Below are positions 7,101 through 15,816 of a stretch of 27,604 nt of DNA, one piece after another. The translations under genes and the position numbers were made by a program. The notes below the pieces were generated by a model. It made no database searches. It saw only the letters and a list, made by a program, of their open reading frames with translations, and was not told the origin of the DNA. Every line of letters starts with the position of its first letter. The first letter of the stretch is position 1. This DNA comes from a bacterium (GTDB taxonomy: Bacteria; UBP15; UBA6099), in assembly GCA_029564595.1 (NCBI GenBank), contig JAKQPS010000190.1, positions 1 to 27,604 of the forward strand, read 5' to 3'.

Positions 7101-9335
7101 TCAGAAAGAAAGCACGCCGCCGGCGACGGGGATTGCGGTTTCGCCGAGGGCGCGGCGGGCGGCGGCCGCTTTGTCGCGTTTGTCATTGGTCTGACGCTGA
7201 GCCTGCATATTTGTTTTGAAAGAAGATTTATCGGACAGCCAAGAAGCGGCTGGCGGGACGACTATGAATAGGGCGGAGTTTTCCGGGAGCGAATCCGGCG
7301 GGGCGGATGCGACGCTTGAAACGGGGAATCTTTTTGACAACGCGGATTGCGCTGCGGCTGCGGCTATCGGGTTTTCCGAGATGACGATTAGGGTTTGTTT
7401 TTGCGGAGGCGCGGTCTCGGCGGCGAGAGCGGCTTGGACCATGCTCAAGGGGGGGGCCGGGGCGAGTATAGGGGCGAATATCGCGCTCATGCGGAAGACT
7501 TGCGCCGCGATGATGGCGGCGGACAGAACGAACAGGGACGCCGAGCGCGCGAAGCTTTTCGGCGACAGAAAGGCGAGCGTGAAGAGAAGGAAAATGGCGA
7601 GGTACGCCGCCAGACCCGGAACGACGCCGCGAGCGAGGGCGGGCAGGACTTTGTAAAGCGGGGGCGCGAACTCAAAATTGAAACGCCCTGAAAGGAAACC
7701 TGCCACAGGGTTAAGGCTCTCGATGTAATTCGCGTCGGGGTCTTTAATATATTCGCCGAGCTTGTCTCTATCGACGGAATAAAGGGTCAGCCGCATTCCG
7801 GAGGCGACCGTGTTCGTGAACGGCAACTCCGGGAAGCGGTCAACGCGCCAAGCCGAGGCGAAGACGATGTTCTTGACATTATATTTTGCGGCGACTTCGG
7901 CGACGGAGCTGATATTGCCGTACGGCAAAGGGACAGTGGGCCGGTCGCAGAGGTAGTGGGTCGAGAAGAAAGGGTATGTCATCACGACGTCGCCGGGGGC
8001 GGTCGTCTTGCGGATGTGTTCGCAGGTCGCGTTGAGTTCGGCGTAAATGCTTTTGCGGGAGTCGCCCGCCATGCGGGCGGCTCCGAAAACCAGAAGCCCC
8101 GCCGATTCCGAGAGTATGAGGAAGGCGATTATCGCGGCGGGGAGCTTTTGGGAAGAAAGCAATGGGCGGGAGGCGAACATGCGCTTGAACTCGGCGAATC
8201 CCGCGCCGCAGAGCATGAAAGCGAAAGGCGCGACGCACATGACGTATCTGTCCGAATAGGTAATCATGACGACGTGCATGGCTGTCTGAAACAGGATGAC
8301 GGCGAGGGCCAGAGAAGTCGCTGGCGACCCTCTGGAAGCTCGGACGCCGAGAACGATAAAGGGGAGGGTCAGAAGACCTAAGGTCTGAAAAATGCCGGGG
8401 ATGTAAAGGATGTCGGACTGTTTGCCGAAGAGCGCCATTTTTGCGTTGGCGAGCAGAACGGCGGCGAAGTTGGAGGCGAAGGAGCCGGACGGATCCGGCC
8501 CGCCGCCGCGATACGCTTCGTAGTTGAACACCACCGCGAACATGCGCGCGTCCTCGAAATGCTCGCGAAGCGTCCCGTCGTAAACCTTTGCCGCGCCGAC
8601 TATCTGTTCGTTGTATGTTGGAGAGCCGAACACCATCCAGTTTCGGACAAGAAAGGGAAGGACTATCAGGAAGGCGAGGGCGAACATCTTGAGCGAGGCG
8701 GTCGAAAACAGGCGGTCTCTCCTGCGGATGGCCATCCATAGAAGCGCGGCGGGGATGAGCGCGACGCTGTTCGGGCGGAACTGGTATGCTAGGCCCATGA
8801 GCAGCCCGGCGGCGGCGTATCTTTCTTCATACAGAAATACGGCGAACAGCAGATAGAATATCATCTGCCAGACTTCCGGCAGGCCGGGGTCGGCGAGGTA
8901 GTAGAGGCGGAGGAAGGAAGGCAGGAAGAGGGAGAGAAGGGCGGAATGCCAAGCAGGGTCTTCGCCGAAGAGCCGCCTGCCCGCCCAATAGACGGCTAGA
9001 GGAAAGATAAAGAGGCCGATCAGCGACGGGGCGAGGAAAGCCCAGTGGGAATCCCCGAAGACGGCTTGGAAGGGCGCGACGAAGAACACATATAGGTTGG
9101 CCCTTTGCGAGGCCGGGTGGGGAAGAGGCTGGTCGGGGATGGCGTAAGAGCGCAGCAAGTCTTCTCGAAGGCCTTCGCCGCGAAGGATATTGCGCGCGAC
9201 GCCCGCGTACTCGAAGGAGTCGCCGTCTGAAATCGGCTCTATGGAATGTAGAAGAATGTTGAAACATACAAAGAGCGCCGAGAGGACGGACAGGGTTTTC
9301 CACCTTGAAGCGGAGACGGCGGGTTTAGTTCCCAT
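7101..9335 (-). CDS. GT-C membrane glycosyltransferase (ArnT/PMT-like)
   Basis: A 744-residue polytopic membrane protein probably transfers a sugar from a polyprenyl-phosphate donor on the outer face of the inner membrane. The first membrane helix (about 15-32) is followed by an acidic loop motif, ISDGDSFEYAGVARNIL (35-51), typical of GT-C enzymes. Many hydrophobic helices follow to about residue 450, with a further hydrophobic group around 570-620. The part from about 644 (TLIVISENPIAAAAA, then ALFIVVPPA) looks like a small alpha/beta domain, an unusual addition. GGAG lies 11 bases upstream of the ATG. It is divergent from the membrane-propeller pair, and both have good promoters in the shared gap. 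Acceptor and sugar cannot be told from sequence; lipid A, protein and cell-surface glycan are all possible. Confidence 0.78.
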   Translation of the reverse strand: MGTKPAVSASRWKTLSVLSALFVCFNILLHSIEPISDGDSFEYAGVARNILRGEGLREDLLRSYAIPDQPLPHPASQRANLYVFFVAPFQAVFGDSHWAFLAPSLIGLFIFPLAVYWAGRRLFGEDPAWHSALLSLFLPSFLRLYYLADPGLPEVWQMIFYLLFAVFLYEERYAAAGLLMGLAYQFRPNSVALIPAALLWMAIRRRDRLFSTASLKMFALAFLIVLPFLVRNWMVFGSPTYNEQIVGAAKVYDGTLREHFEDARMFAVVFNYEAYRGGGPDPSGSFASNFAAVLLANAKMALFGKQSDILYIPGIFQTLGLLTLPFIVLGVRASRGSPATSLALAVILFQTAMHVVMITYSDRYVMCVAPFAFMLCGAGFAEFKRMFASRPLLSSQKLPAAIIAFLILSESAGLLVFGAARMAGDSRKSIYAELNATCEHIRKTTAPGDVVMTYPFFSTHYLCDRPTVPLPYGNISSVAEVAAKYNVKNIVFASAWRVDRFPELPFTNTVASGMRLTLYSVDRDKLGEYIKDPDANYIESLNPVAGFLSGRFNFEFAPPLYKVLPALARGVVPGLAAYLAIFLLFTLAFLSPKSFARSASLFVLSAAIIAAQVFRMSAIFAPILAPAPPLSMVQAALAAETAPPQKQTLIVISENPIAAAAAQSALSKRFPVSSVASAPPDSLPENSALFIVVPPAASWLSDKSSFKTNMQAQRQTNDKRDKAAAARRALGETAIPVAGGVLSF

Positions 9336-9358
9336 TTCAGCGAAGCTCCATGAAAATC

Positions 9359-9386
9359 ATTATATCAGGGGAAGCGCCGGGGTCAA
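9359..9386 (-). promoter_or_regulatory. Promoter of glycosyltransferase gene
   Basis: On the minus strand TTGACC (9381-9386) and a perfect TATAAT (9359-9364) are 16 bases apart. Transcription would start near 9352, about 17 bases before the ATG at 9335. Confidence 0.7.
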
Positions 9387-9449
9387 CACGGAGGCGGGCG
9401 CGCGCGGTTCCGCAAACGCGGCCTTGATCGCCTCAGACGGCCGTCGTGA

Positions 9450-9478
9450 TTGAAAAAAGATTTGGGCGGCGGTATCAT
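9450..9478 (+). promoter_or_regulatory. Promoter of membrane-propeller operon
   Basis: TTGAAA at 9450-9455 and TATCAT at 9473-9478 are spaced by 17 bases. The predicted start near 9485 gives a leader of about 20 bases with AGGAAG upstream of ATG 9505. Confidence 0.65.
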
Positions 9479-9504
9479 TTCAGTCAGCGACAGGAAGCCG
9501 TCTG

Positions 9505-11211
9505 ATGACAAAAATAATTGTGGGGATAATATACCTAGCGGCGCTGGCGGCGGCGCTCTATTTTGCGGCGGGCGCGCTAGGGGCGCTTGCCGGGAGAGCC
9601 GGGGCGGCGCGGGGCCGCATCCTGAGACTCTCCGCCTCGCTTCGAAAGGTCTCCTTGCTCGCGGTCAGGTTCGCGGTGTTCGTCTTCAAGTCGGCGGACA
9701 TGAAAAGCGCCTCGCAATCCGAAAAGAACAGCGTGTTTTTCAAGACAGGGCGGTTCATCGTTCTGGCGGCGGGGAGGGGAGTTCTGCTCGCGCCCGTCGT
9801 GCTGTATTCGCATTTTCCTTCGCCTCTGCCCGGCCTGTCGGTCCTTTCCAAACCGTTGGCGATATTCATAGGGATTTTCTACATAGCCGTCTTCCTAATC
9901 TGCTCGATTGTGGACGCTTTTTCCAGCCGCAAAGGAGCGGGAGCGGTTGTCCTGTTCGCGATTTTCTACGCTATATGCGCGCACACGTTGGCGTTGTGGC
10001 AGCCGATGTTTTATGTGGCGTGGATGATGTTCAAGTGGTTTTTTCCCGCGCTCGCTATGGTTGTAATCGCGTCCGTTTTCTGGGCGGCGAAGACCGGGAG
10101 GCCGATATTGAGCATCGCGGCGCAAGTGGCGGTGGTTCCGTCGTGCGCGGCGTTCGCAGTGGCGGCGTCGATATTCTCGATGGCGGACAAGTGCGCCGCC
10201 GGCCCGGAACCTTCTTTTGTTCAATACTACGTCAACTTCTGCGACGAAAGCGCGCAGCTCATACCCGCGAAAAAGATAAAGGAGTCGCTTGGCGGCAAAC
10301 GCGTCTGGCAGATTCGCGAGAGATACCGCTCGGCGGCAGAGTCCGGCGGCAGGGTTTACATCGGCGCGAGCAATGAAATTTCATTCTCTTACGATTTCGA
10401 TTCCAGGGAAATAGTCCCGATTGGCTGCGGTTTCTTCTCGTTCCACGAAGACGCGGCGACGGACCGGCTTTTCTTCGCTTGTCCGCAGGACAGGGCGATG
10501 CTGGTTTTCGACGGGGAGTCAATGACGCAGAAAAAGGAGTATCGCTACGGACGGTTCGGAGGCCCGTACTGGCTCGAAGCCGACGAGGAATCGCGCTCTC
10601 TGTTCGCTGGATTTGGCGAGACCACACACAACAGGGCGATAGTGTACTCGCTCGACGGGCTGGAGGCGAAGAAGCTGGAGCCTATGCGCGAGGGATACGG
10701 CGGCTCGATAGTGGAGACCGCAATCTCTCCGGACGGCATAGTGTATTTCATTTACATGTTCAACGGGATTTATATCGGAGCTTACGATATCCGGAGCGAA
10801 AGATTGTTGCGAACGCGCGACATGTCGGCATATCCGGTGAGCATACTCTTTCACCCTGAATCGGAGTCGTTGTTCATCGCGTCTCCGTACACGAGCTTGA
10901 ATGGCGGGGAGATAATCGAGTTGGACCCCGCGACGTTTGAAGACAGAGCGCGGATGAAGACGCCAGTCGGCGCAAGAGATATTGCCGCAGGCTCGGACGG
11001 GTTCCTTTATGTCTCGAACTATCTGACGGGGGATATTTACAGAATCGATTGGGCGAAACGGAGGATTGCCGGCTCAGTGAACGTCGGACGGAAAATAAAA
11101 AGGATGGAATACGATAGGGAGAGGAACTATCTGACGTTCGCGTCCGAGAGGGGATATGCGCGCGTCGATATTGCGATATGGCAAAACGCGGGCGGGAGCG
11201 GGCGGAGATGA
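9505..11211 (+). CDS. Membrane protein with beta-propeller-like C-terminal domain (A)
   Basis: Function unknown. The 568-residue protein has about six hydrophobic segments in its first 225 residues: 3-29, 84-103, 115-137, 145-164, 168-194 and 200-226. The remaining 320 or so residues are made of repeated short strands of the YVTN/SMP-30 propeller type, such as DRLFFACPQDRAMLVFDGESM, SPDGIVYFIYMFNGIYIGAYD and GFLYVSNYLTGDIYRID. The end is basic. Membrane-anchored propellers usually bind ligands or partners outside the cytoplasm, but no catalytic motif is seen. The start is supported by AGGAAG eight bases upstream. The stop overlaps the start of the next gene as ATGA, so the two are translationally coupled. 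Architecture B downstream is the same in outline, with little direct sequence similarity by eye. Confidence 0.75.
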   Translation: MTKIIVGIIYLAALAAALYFAAGALGALAGRAGAARGRILRLSASLRKVSLLAVRFAVFVFKSADMKSASQSEKNSVFFKTGRFIVLAAGRGVLLAPVVLYSHFPSPLPGLSVLSKPLAIFIGIFYIAVFLICSIVDAFSSRKGAGAVVLFAIFYAICAHTLALWQPMFYVAWMMFKWFFPALAMVVIASVFWAAKTGRPILSIAAQVAVVPSCAAFAVAASIFSMADKCAAGPEPSFVQYYVNFCDESAQLIPAKKIKESLGGKRVWQIRERYRSAAESGGRVYIGASNEISFSYDFDSREIVPIGCGFFSFHEDAATDRLFFACPQDRAMLVFDGESMTQKKEYRYGRFGGPYWLEADEESRSLFAGFGETTHNRAIVYSLDGLEAKKLEPMREGYGGSIVETAISPDGIVYFIYMFNGIYIGAYDIRSERLLRTRDMSAYPVSILFHPESESLFIASPYTSLNGGEIIELDPATFEDRARMKTPVGARDIAAGSDGFLYVSNYLTGDIYRIDWAKRRIAGSVNVGRKIKRMEYDRERNYLTFASERGYARVDIAIWQNAGGSGRR

Positions 11212-12851
11212 TGAAAATTGTGAAACGCGCGGCTAGAATCGGCATTTCCAGAAACAGAATCCACATCGCGGCCAAAGTGGTTTTGGCTGTGGCGATAGTG
11301 GCGCAACTCGCGCCCGGAAGGTTCAATTTCGGGGAAGAGCACGCGGCTCCGGCGCTGTTTATATTGATATACACCCTTTCGGCGTTGTCGCTTCTGGCGT
11401 TGTTGTGGGCAGGTATTCCGGCGGCGGCAGTAACGGCGATAATCGCGGCTGTATCCGCATTGGCAGGGAAAATACTGAAGAAAAAGCCGGGAGTCGCGCT
11501 GTCGGCGGTCGGCCGCGCCGCAGTTGCGATTGCGCGATTCTACGCATGGCTTCTTATTCTAGGAGCGGTTTTCACAGGATTTCTCATTGAACCCGAGAAG
11601 ACGCGGCTCGGCGCATTGAGTTTCCTCGCGGCGCATCTTGCGATCGGAGCGTTTGCGGCAGCCGCAGGCGGCGTGTCGAGGCGCGCGCGAATATTAAAAG
11701 TCGCCGGTACGGTCGCTGCCGGAGCGGCCCTTTACGCGGCGCTCTCGCGGTTCGACGCAGGGATATCGTCTGCGGCGCTTTTTGCCGGGTGCGCGGGTTT
11801 CATCGCGTGGCGCGCGGCGCGGCGGCGCGATTCGGCGAAAACCGGCGCGACATCCGCGTTCAGGACTTTGGCGGCGTGTTCGCTGCCGATCTGCGCTCTG
11901 GTCTGCGCGGCGTTCGCGCTTGAAATTATCAATGCCGGAGACGCGGCAGGCGGCGGGCTTCGCAAGATAAGCGATGCAGGCAGGGTGTACGACGTGAAAT
12001 ATGACGGCGATCTGTCCCGCCTGTATGTGACGTCGAGGGACAAACCGAACGCGCGCTACATCGACGCAGCCACTAGCGCGGAAGTAGTTTCAACGCACGA
12101 CATTCCGGAGCCGCGCAGAATAGCAGTTTTCCCCGAACACGACAGGGTTCTCATCGGAAGCGTGTACGGCCTAAAAACCCTCTCGCTCAACCTTGCCGAG
12201 ATGTTCGACGAAAAGATATTCGAGTCTCACACGGTCGATGTCGAGAAGACCGGGCCGGACACGGCGGCGATAGCGCAGGAAATAATCAACAATATAGTTG
12301 TGTACGACTTTAACAGCGGCATACGAAAGCATGTGATGCTTCCGATCGGCACGGGTTGGATATATGCGATAGAGAGAAGCGAGGGGCCGGCGGCGTTCTA
12401 TGCGAGCAACTGGTTTTTTTCGCCGTTTGTTCATCGTGTTGGCGGAAGAAAGCTCAGCAATGTCAAGACGGCATTCAATGGGTTCATGAACGTGGGCATG
12501 TGCGCGATGCCGGAGAGGGGCCTTCTGTTTGTGGCGAGGCCGCTTCACAGGAGGGTGGACGCGCTGGACGCGCTTACGCTTGAAAGGAAGGGGTGGATTC
12601 CGACCGGGTTCGGTGTTCGGGAGATAGAGTGCGACCGGAAAGCGGGTCTTCTATTCACGCTCGCGCACTTTCAGGGCGACTTGTCGGTTTATGATGTGGA
12701 TGAGAATAAGGAATTGGCGAAACTGAAAGTTGGGGCTGGGGCGAGGGCGGTTTCGTACGACGAGGCCGGAAAGATATTGTATGTGGGCACAACCACAGGC
12801 GTTTACGCGGCGGATTTGAAAGAGACATTGGCGCGCAACGGAGTCGAATAG
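11208..12851 (+). CDS. Membrane protein with beta-propeller-like C-terminal domain (B)
   Basis: Function unknown. From ATG 11208 the protein has 547 residues. Hydrophobic segments lie near 20-35, 48-68, 70-87, 111-127, 135-153, 165-178, 185-201 and 220-240. A soluble domain of about 300 residues follows, with repeated propeller-like blades: GRVYDVKYDGDLSRLYVTS, RRIAVFPEHDRVLIGSVYG, LFTLAHFQGDLSVYDVD and KILYVGTTTGVYAADL. The ATG at 11208 overlaps the TGA of gene A; GGGAG at 11193-11197 could serve it, and a second ATG follows directly at 11211. An in-frame ATG at 11178 lies inside gene A and is less likely. Blades here carry more of the ageing YVTN pattern (VYDVxxxxELAKLKVG) than in A. Domain order and coupling suggest A and B form one complex or are diverged duplicates. 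Confidence 0.75.
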   Translation: MMKIVKRAARIGISRNRIHIAAKVVLAVAIVAQLAPGRFNFGEEHAAPALFILIYTLSALSLLALLWAGIPAAAVTAIIAAVSALAGKILKKKPGVALSAVGRAAVAIARFYAWLLILGAVFTGFLIEPEKTRLGALSFLAAHLAIGAFAAAAGGVSRRARILKVAGTVAAGAALYAALSRFDAGISSAALFAGCAGFIAWRAARRRDSAKTGATSAFRTLAACSLPICALVCAAFALEIINAGDAAGGGLRKISDAGRVYDVKYDGDLSRLYVTSRDKPNARYIDAATSAEVVSTHDIPEPRRIAVFPEHDRVLIGSVYGLKTLSLNLAEMFDEKIFESHTVDVEKTGPDTAAIAQEIINNIVVYDFNSGIRKHVMLPIGTGWIYAIERSEGPAAFYASNWFFSPFVHRVGGRKLSNVKTAFNGFMNVGMCAMPERGLLFVARPLHRRVDALDALTLERKGWIPTGFGVREIECDRKAGLLFTLAHFQGDLSVYDVDENKELAKLKVGAGARAVSYDEAGKILYVGTTTGVYAADLKETLARNGVE

Positions 12852-12862
12852 GCGCGGCGGCT

Positions 12863-12892
12863 TTGACTTTTTGGAGCGGGCGCGGATATCAT
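12863..12892 (+). promoter_or_regulatory. Promoter of redox operon
   Basis: TTGACT at 12863-12868 and TATCAT at 12887-12892 are 18 bases apart, in the 78-base gap after the propeller genes. The predicted start near 12899 gives a leader of about 30 bases before ATG 12930, so the redox genes can be transcribed separately. Confidence 0.65.
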
Positions 12893-12929
12893 AGCGATGT
12901 AAGAAGAGAAATCCGGAGGTGACGGCGAC

Positions 12930-14540
12930 ATGGCGGAAGGAAAGAAAGCCAAATTGGGCGGCGCGTGCGACGTTGTGATCATAGGAGCCGGAAACGGCGG
13001 GCTGGCGGCGGCGCTGGCGTTGGCGGTGAGAGGGGCGAAACCCCTCGTGCTCGAACAACACAACGCTCCCGGCGGGTTCGCCACCAGTTTCGTCAGGGGC
13101 AGGTTCGAGTTCGAGGCGGCCCTTCACGAGTTGTCCAGCATCGGCCCGGAGAACAACAAAGGCGGCGTGCGGCGATTCCTCGAAGACGAGGGAGGAGTCG
13201 ATATTGACTGGGTCCCCATCCCTGAAGCCTACAGGGTTATCCTGACGGACAGCGGGATGGACGCCCGGTTGCCGTTCGGCGAGGCCCCTTTTATCGACGC
13301 GATAGAAGAGAAAGTCCCCGGCAGTCGGGAGCCGCTGACGCGCTATTTCGCGCTGTGCCGCGAGGTGAGCGGCGCGCTCGGCTTGCTGGCCAAAACTGCT
13401 TCCAATCCCAGCCCGAAACGCATAATAAAAGACCTGAAAAAATTCGTCGCGGAGTCCGCCGATCCTTTCGACGACGCGCGCCGCAACACGTCCAACGTCG
13501 TGACGTTCCTCCGCACTCTGCCGAAGACCGTCGACGAAGTGACCCTCAAAATGGGAATACCGCCCAAAGCCGTCGATTTGCTGTATCCGTACTGGTGCTA
13601 CTTGGGCATCCCGATGAGCCGGATGAACTTCACCATCTGGGCGGCGATGCTTATCGACTACATCGACTACGGGGCGTGGATACCGAGGCTGCGATCTCAG
13701 GAAATGTCTTACGCGATAGAGGCGCGCGTCAGAGAGCTTGGCGGAAGGGTGGAGTACAACACTCGCGTGGATCGCGTTCTGGTGGAGCGGGGCAGGGTGA
13801 AGGGCGTTGTCACGGCATCCGGCGAGACCATCAAAACGTCGGCGGTGATAGCCAACACTTCTCCGACGCAGCTTTACGGCTCGCTGGTCAGCCCGGCCTC
13901 CGAGTCTCCCGCAGCAGCGTTGCGCAACGTCAACTCCCGCAAGCTGGGCGGGGCCGGGTTCGTCGTATACCTCGGACTCGACGTTTCCCCGGTTGAGTTG
14001 GGCGTGAACGACTACGGCTATTTCATTTCCAAGACGATGGACACGGACGCGGTGTACGGGTCGATGGAAAAGCTCGACCTTGTCGACATGCAGGCGACCA
14101 TCTGTCTGAACAACGCCATCCCCGACTGCTCGCCTCCGGGCACGACGATAATCTCGATGACCACGCTCTACAAGCCCGGCGTGTGGGACTCGGTCAAGCC
14201 GAAGGAATACGCCGCGCTTAAGAACCGGATCGCGGACGCGATGATAACGCAGTTCGACGACGCGCTCGGGACGGACATCCGCTCGCGGGTGGAGGAGATA
14301 GAGGTGGCGACTCCGGCGACGTTCGCGCGGTACGCCCGCTCCTTCAACGGCGGGATTTACGGGTACGAGCTTGACCCGTGGGACTCGATAATCCCGCGCA
14401 TACTGTCCGAAAAGGACGAATCATACATCAAGGGGCTGGAGGTCGCGGGAGGATTCGCGACAATGGGGCACGGGTTCAGCAGCTCGCTGATATCCGGGCG
14501 GTCCGCCGGCCTGAAAACTCTCGCCGGACTGGGAGGATGA
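12930..14540 (+). CDS. CrtI-like FAD-dependent oxidoreductase
   Basis: A 536-residue flavoprotein of the phytoene desaturase/carotenoid isomerase/retinol saturase superfamily (COG1233 type). The dinucleotide-binding motif GAGNGG is at 19-24, in DVVIIGAGNGGLAAALALA. E42 is the likely ribose-binding acid and is followed by APGGFATSF (46-54). The C-terminal flavin motif is VAGGFATMGHGFSSSLISGR (505-524). Family members add or remove hydrogen at C=C bonds of polyprenoid or other hydrophobic substrates. No carotenoid biosynthesis genes (crtB, crtE) are near, so the substrate is open. The start has an ideal GGAGGTGA seven bases upstream. The partner reductase starts four bases after the stop, with GGAGG lying inside this gene's last codons. 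That coupling suggests this enzyme receives electrons from the partner, so it may act as a reductase (saturase) rather than a desaturase. Confidence 0.85.
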   Translation: MAEGKKAKLGGACDVVIIGAGNGGLAAALALAVRGAKPLVLEQHNAPGGFATSFVRGRFEFEAALHELSSIGPENNKGGVRRFLEDEGGVDIDWVPIPEAYRVILTDSGMDARLPFGEAPFIDAIEEKVPGSREPLTRYFALCREVSGALGLLAKTASNPSPKRIIKDLKKFVAESADPFDDARRNTSNVVTFLRTLPKTVDEVTLKMGIPPKAVDLLYPYWCYLGIPMSRMNFTIWAAMLIDYIDYGAWIPRLRSQEMSYAIEARVRELGGRVEYNTRVDRVLVERGRVKGVVTASGETIKTSAVIANTSPTQLYGSLVSPASESPAAALRNVNSRKLGGAGFVVYLGLDVSPVELGVNDYGYFISKTMDTDAVYGSMEKLDLVDMQATICLNNAIPDCSPPGTTIISMTTLYKPGVWDSVKPKEYAALKNRIADAMITQFDDALGTDIRSRVEEIEVATPATFARYARSFNGGIYGYELDPWDSIIPRILSEKDESYIKGLEVAGGFATMGHGFSSSLISGRSAGLKTLAGLGG

Positions 14541-14544
14541 CGCG

Positions 14545-15762
14545 ATGAGCGAACTGATAAAATTCGACGGACTCAAGGACATGGCCGCGCTGCTGGAGTT
14601 GTTGCCGGAACGCAAAAAAAGGATGAAACAGGCGTCCGCGGAGCCGCAGACCGGGGACGCGATGGCCGCTCTGGCCCGCGCGCTGCACCCCGATATTCAA
14701 CGGCTCGTTATAGCCGATGTTCGCCAAGAAGCCGCGGGCGCGCGTGTGTTCAGGCTCGTTCCCGACAAGGAATCAGGGACTGCCGCGCCCGCCGTTTTCA
14801 GGGCGGGCCAATACCTCAGCCTTAAAATCGACATCTCAGGCGTCCGCGTCGCGCGCCCGTACTCGATTTCCTCATCGCCGGCGGACGCAGCCGACGGCGG
14901 ATTTTACGAGATAACCATACGCAAGAAGGACGGCGGGTTCCTTTCCGAACACGCGTGGAAAGAATGGCGCGTGGGGACGAGAATCGAAGCCTCCGGCCCG
15001 GCGGGATTCTTCTGCGTCGAGCCTCTGCGAGACGCGCGGCATATCGTCGGCCTCGCCGGCGGCAGCGGAATCACCCCCTTCCGTTCGATGTTAAAGGACA
15101 TCGTCGAAACCGGAGCCGACGTTAAATTCACTCTGCTGTACGGCGTGAACAGGCCGGACGAAATTATGTTCAAAAACGACCTTGAATCTTTCGCGGCTCA
15201 GGCCCCGGACAGGATAAGCGTCCATTTCGTGTGCTGCGAGCCGGACGCCGCTTGGTGCGGGCCGACCGGGTTCCTCACTGCCGACTCAATCCGCAAACTC
15301 GCCGGAGACCCGGCGGGCAAATCCTTTTTTATCTGCGGCCCTCAAGCCATGTACAGCTTCCTCGAAACCGAGTTGAAGCAGTTCGACCTGCCTAAGAGAC
15401 GGATACGCCGGGAGGTTTTCGGAGAGACCGCCGATGTTTCGGCTCATCCGGATTATCCGGCGGACGCGGCTGGAAAATCTTTCTCGATGACGGTTCACTG
15501 CGGGAGCGAGACGACGGTTATTCCGGCGAAAGCAAGCGAATCCGCGCTTGTCGCGCTCGAACGCGCCGGCATAGCGCCGCCTTCCGAATGCAGGTCCGGC
15601 GAATGCGGCTTCTGCGCGTCCATCCTAATGAACGGGAAAGTGTTCGTCATCCCGGAGACGGACAGACGCAGGCTTGCCGCGAAAAAATTCGACGTCTTTC
15701 ACCCTTGCTCCTCGTATCCGGTGTCGGACATCGAGGTAAAAGTCCCTCTGGACAAGGGCTGA
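14545..15762 (+). CDS. FAD/NAD(P)H reductase with C-terminal [2Fe-2S] ferredoxin domain
   Basis: A 405-residue electron-transfer protein. Residues 1-50 form a helical extension. A ferredoxin-reductase FAD domain has RPYSISS at 104-110. The NAD(P) domain has AGGSGITP (171-178) and CGPQAMY (264-270). A plant-type [2Fe-2S] domain has C349-x4-C354-x2-C357 and C388. The domain order FAD, NAD, ferredoxin is that of PaaE/Hcr-type reductases. Electrons should pass from NAD(P)H to FAD to the iron-sulfur cluster and then to a partner. The gene starts four bases after the CrtI-like gene, with GGAGG (14532-14536) eight bases before the ATG, so the flavoprotein upstream is the obvious partner. No hydroxylase or oxygenase gene is adjacent. 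Confidence 0.88.
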   Translation: MSELIKFDGLKDMAALLELLPERKKRMKQASAEPQTGDAMAALARALHPDIQRLVIADVRQEAAGARVFRLVPDKESGTAAPAVFRAGQYLSLKIDISGVRVARPYSISSSPADAADGGFYEITIRKKDGGFLSEHAWKEWRVGTRIEASGPAGFFCVEPLRDARHIVGLAGGSGITPFRSMLKDIVETGADVKFTLLYGVNRPDEIMFKNDLESFAAQAPDRISVHFVCCEPDAAWCGPTGFLTADSIRKLAGDPAGKSFFICGPQAMYSFLETELKQFDLPKRRIRREVFGETADVSAHPDYPADAAGKSFSMTVHCGSETTVIPAKASESALVALERAGIAPPSECRSGECGFCASILMNGKVFVIPETDRRRLAAKKFDVFHPCSSYPVSDIEVKVPLDKG

Positions 15763-15816
15763 CGCGGGGCGCTTTGTTGCGATTCGGATACGCGGGGCTG
15801 AGCCAGCCGCTCCGGG

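Noticed and set aside
9450-10376. 308-codon open frame on the plus strand
   Set aside because: It overlaps membrane-propeller gene A in another frame and lacks coding character; gene A has the SD and membrane helices.
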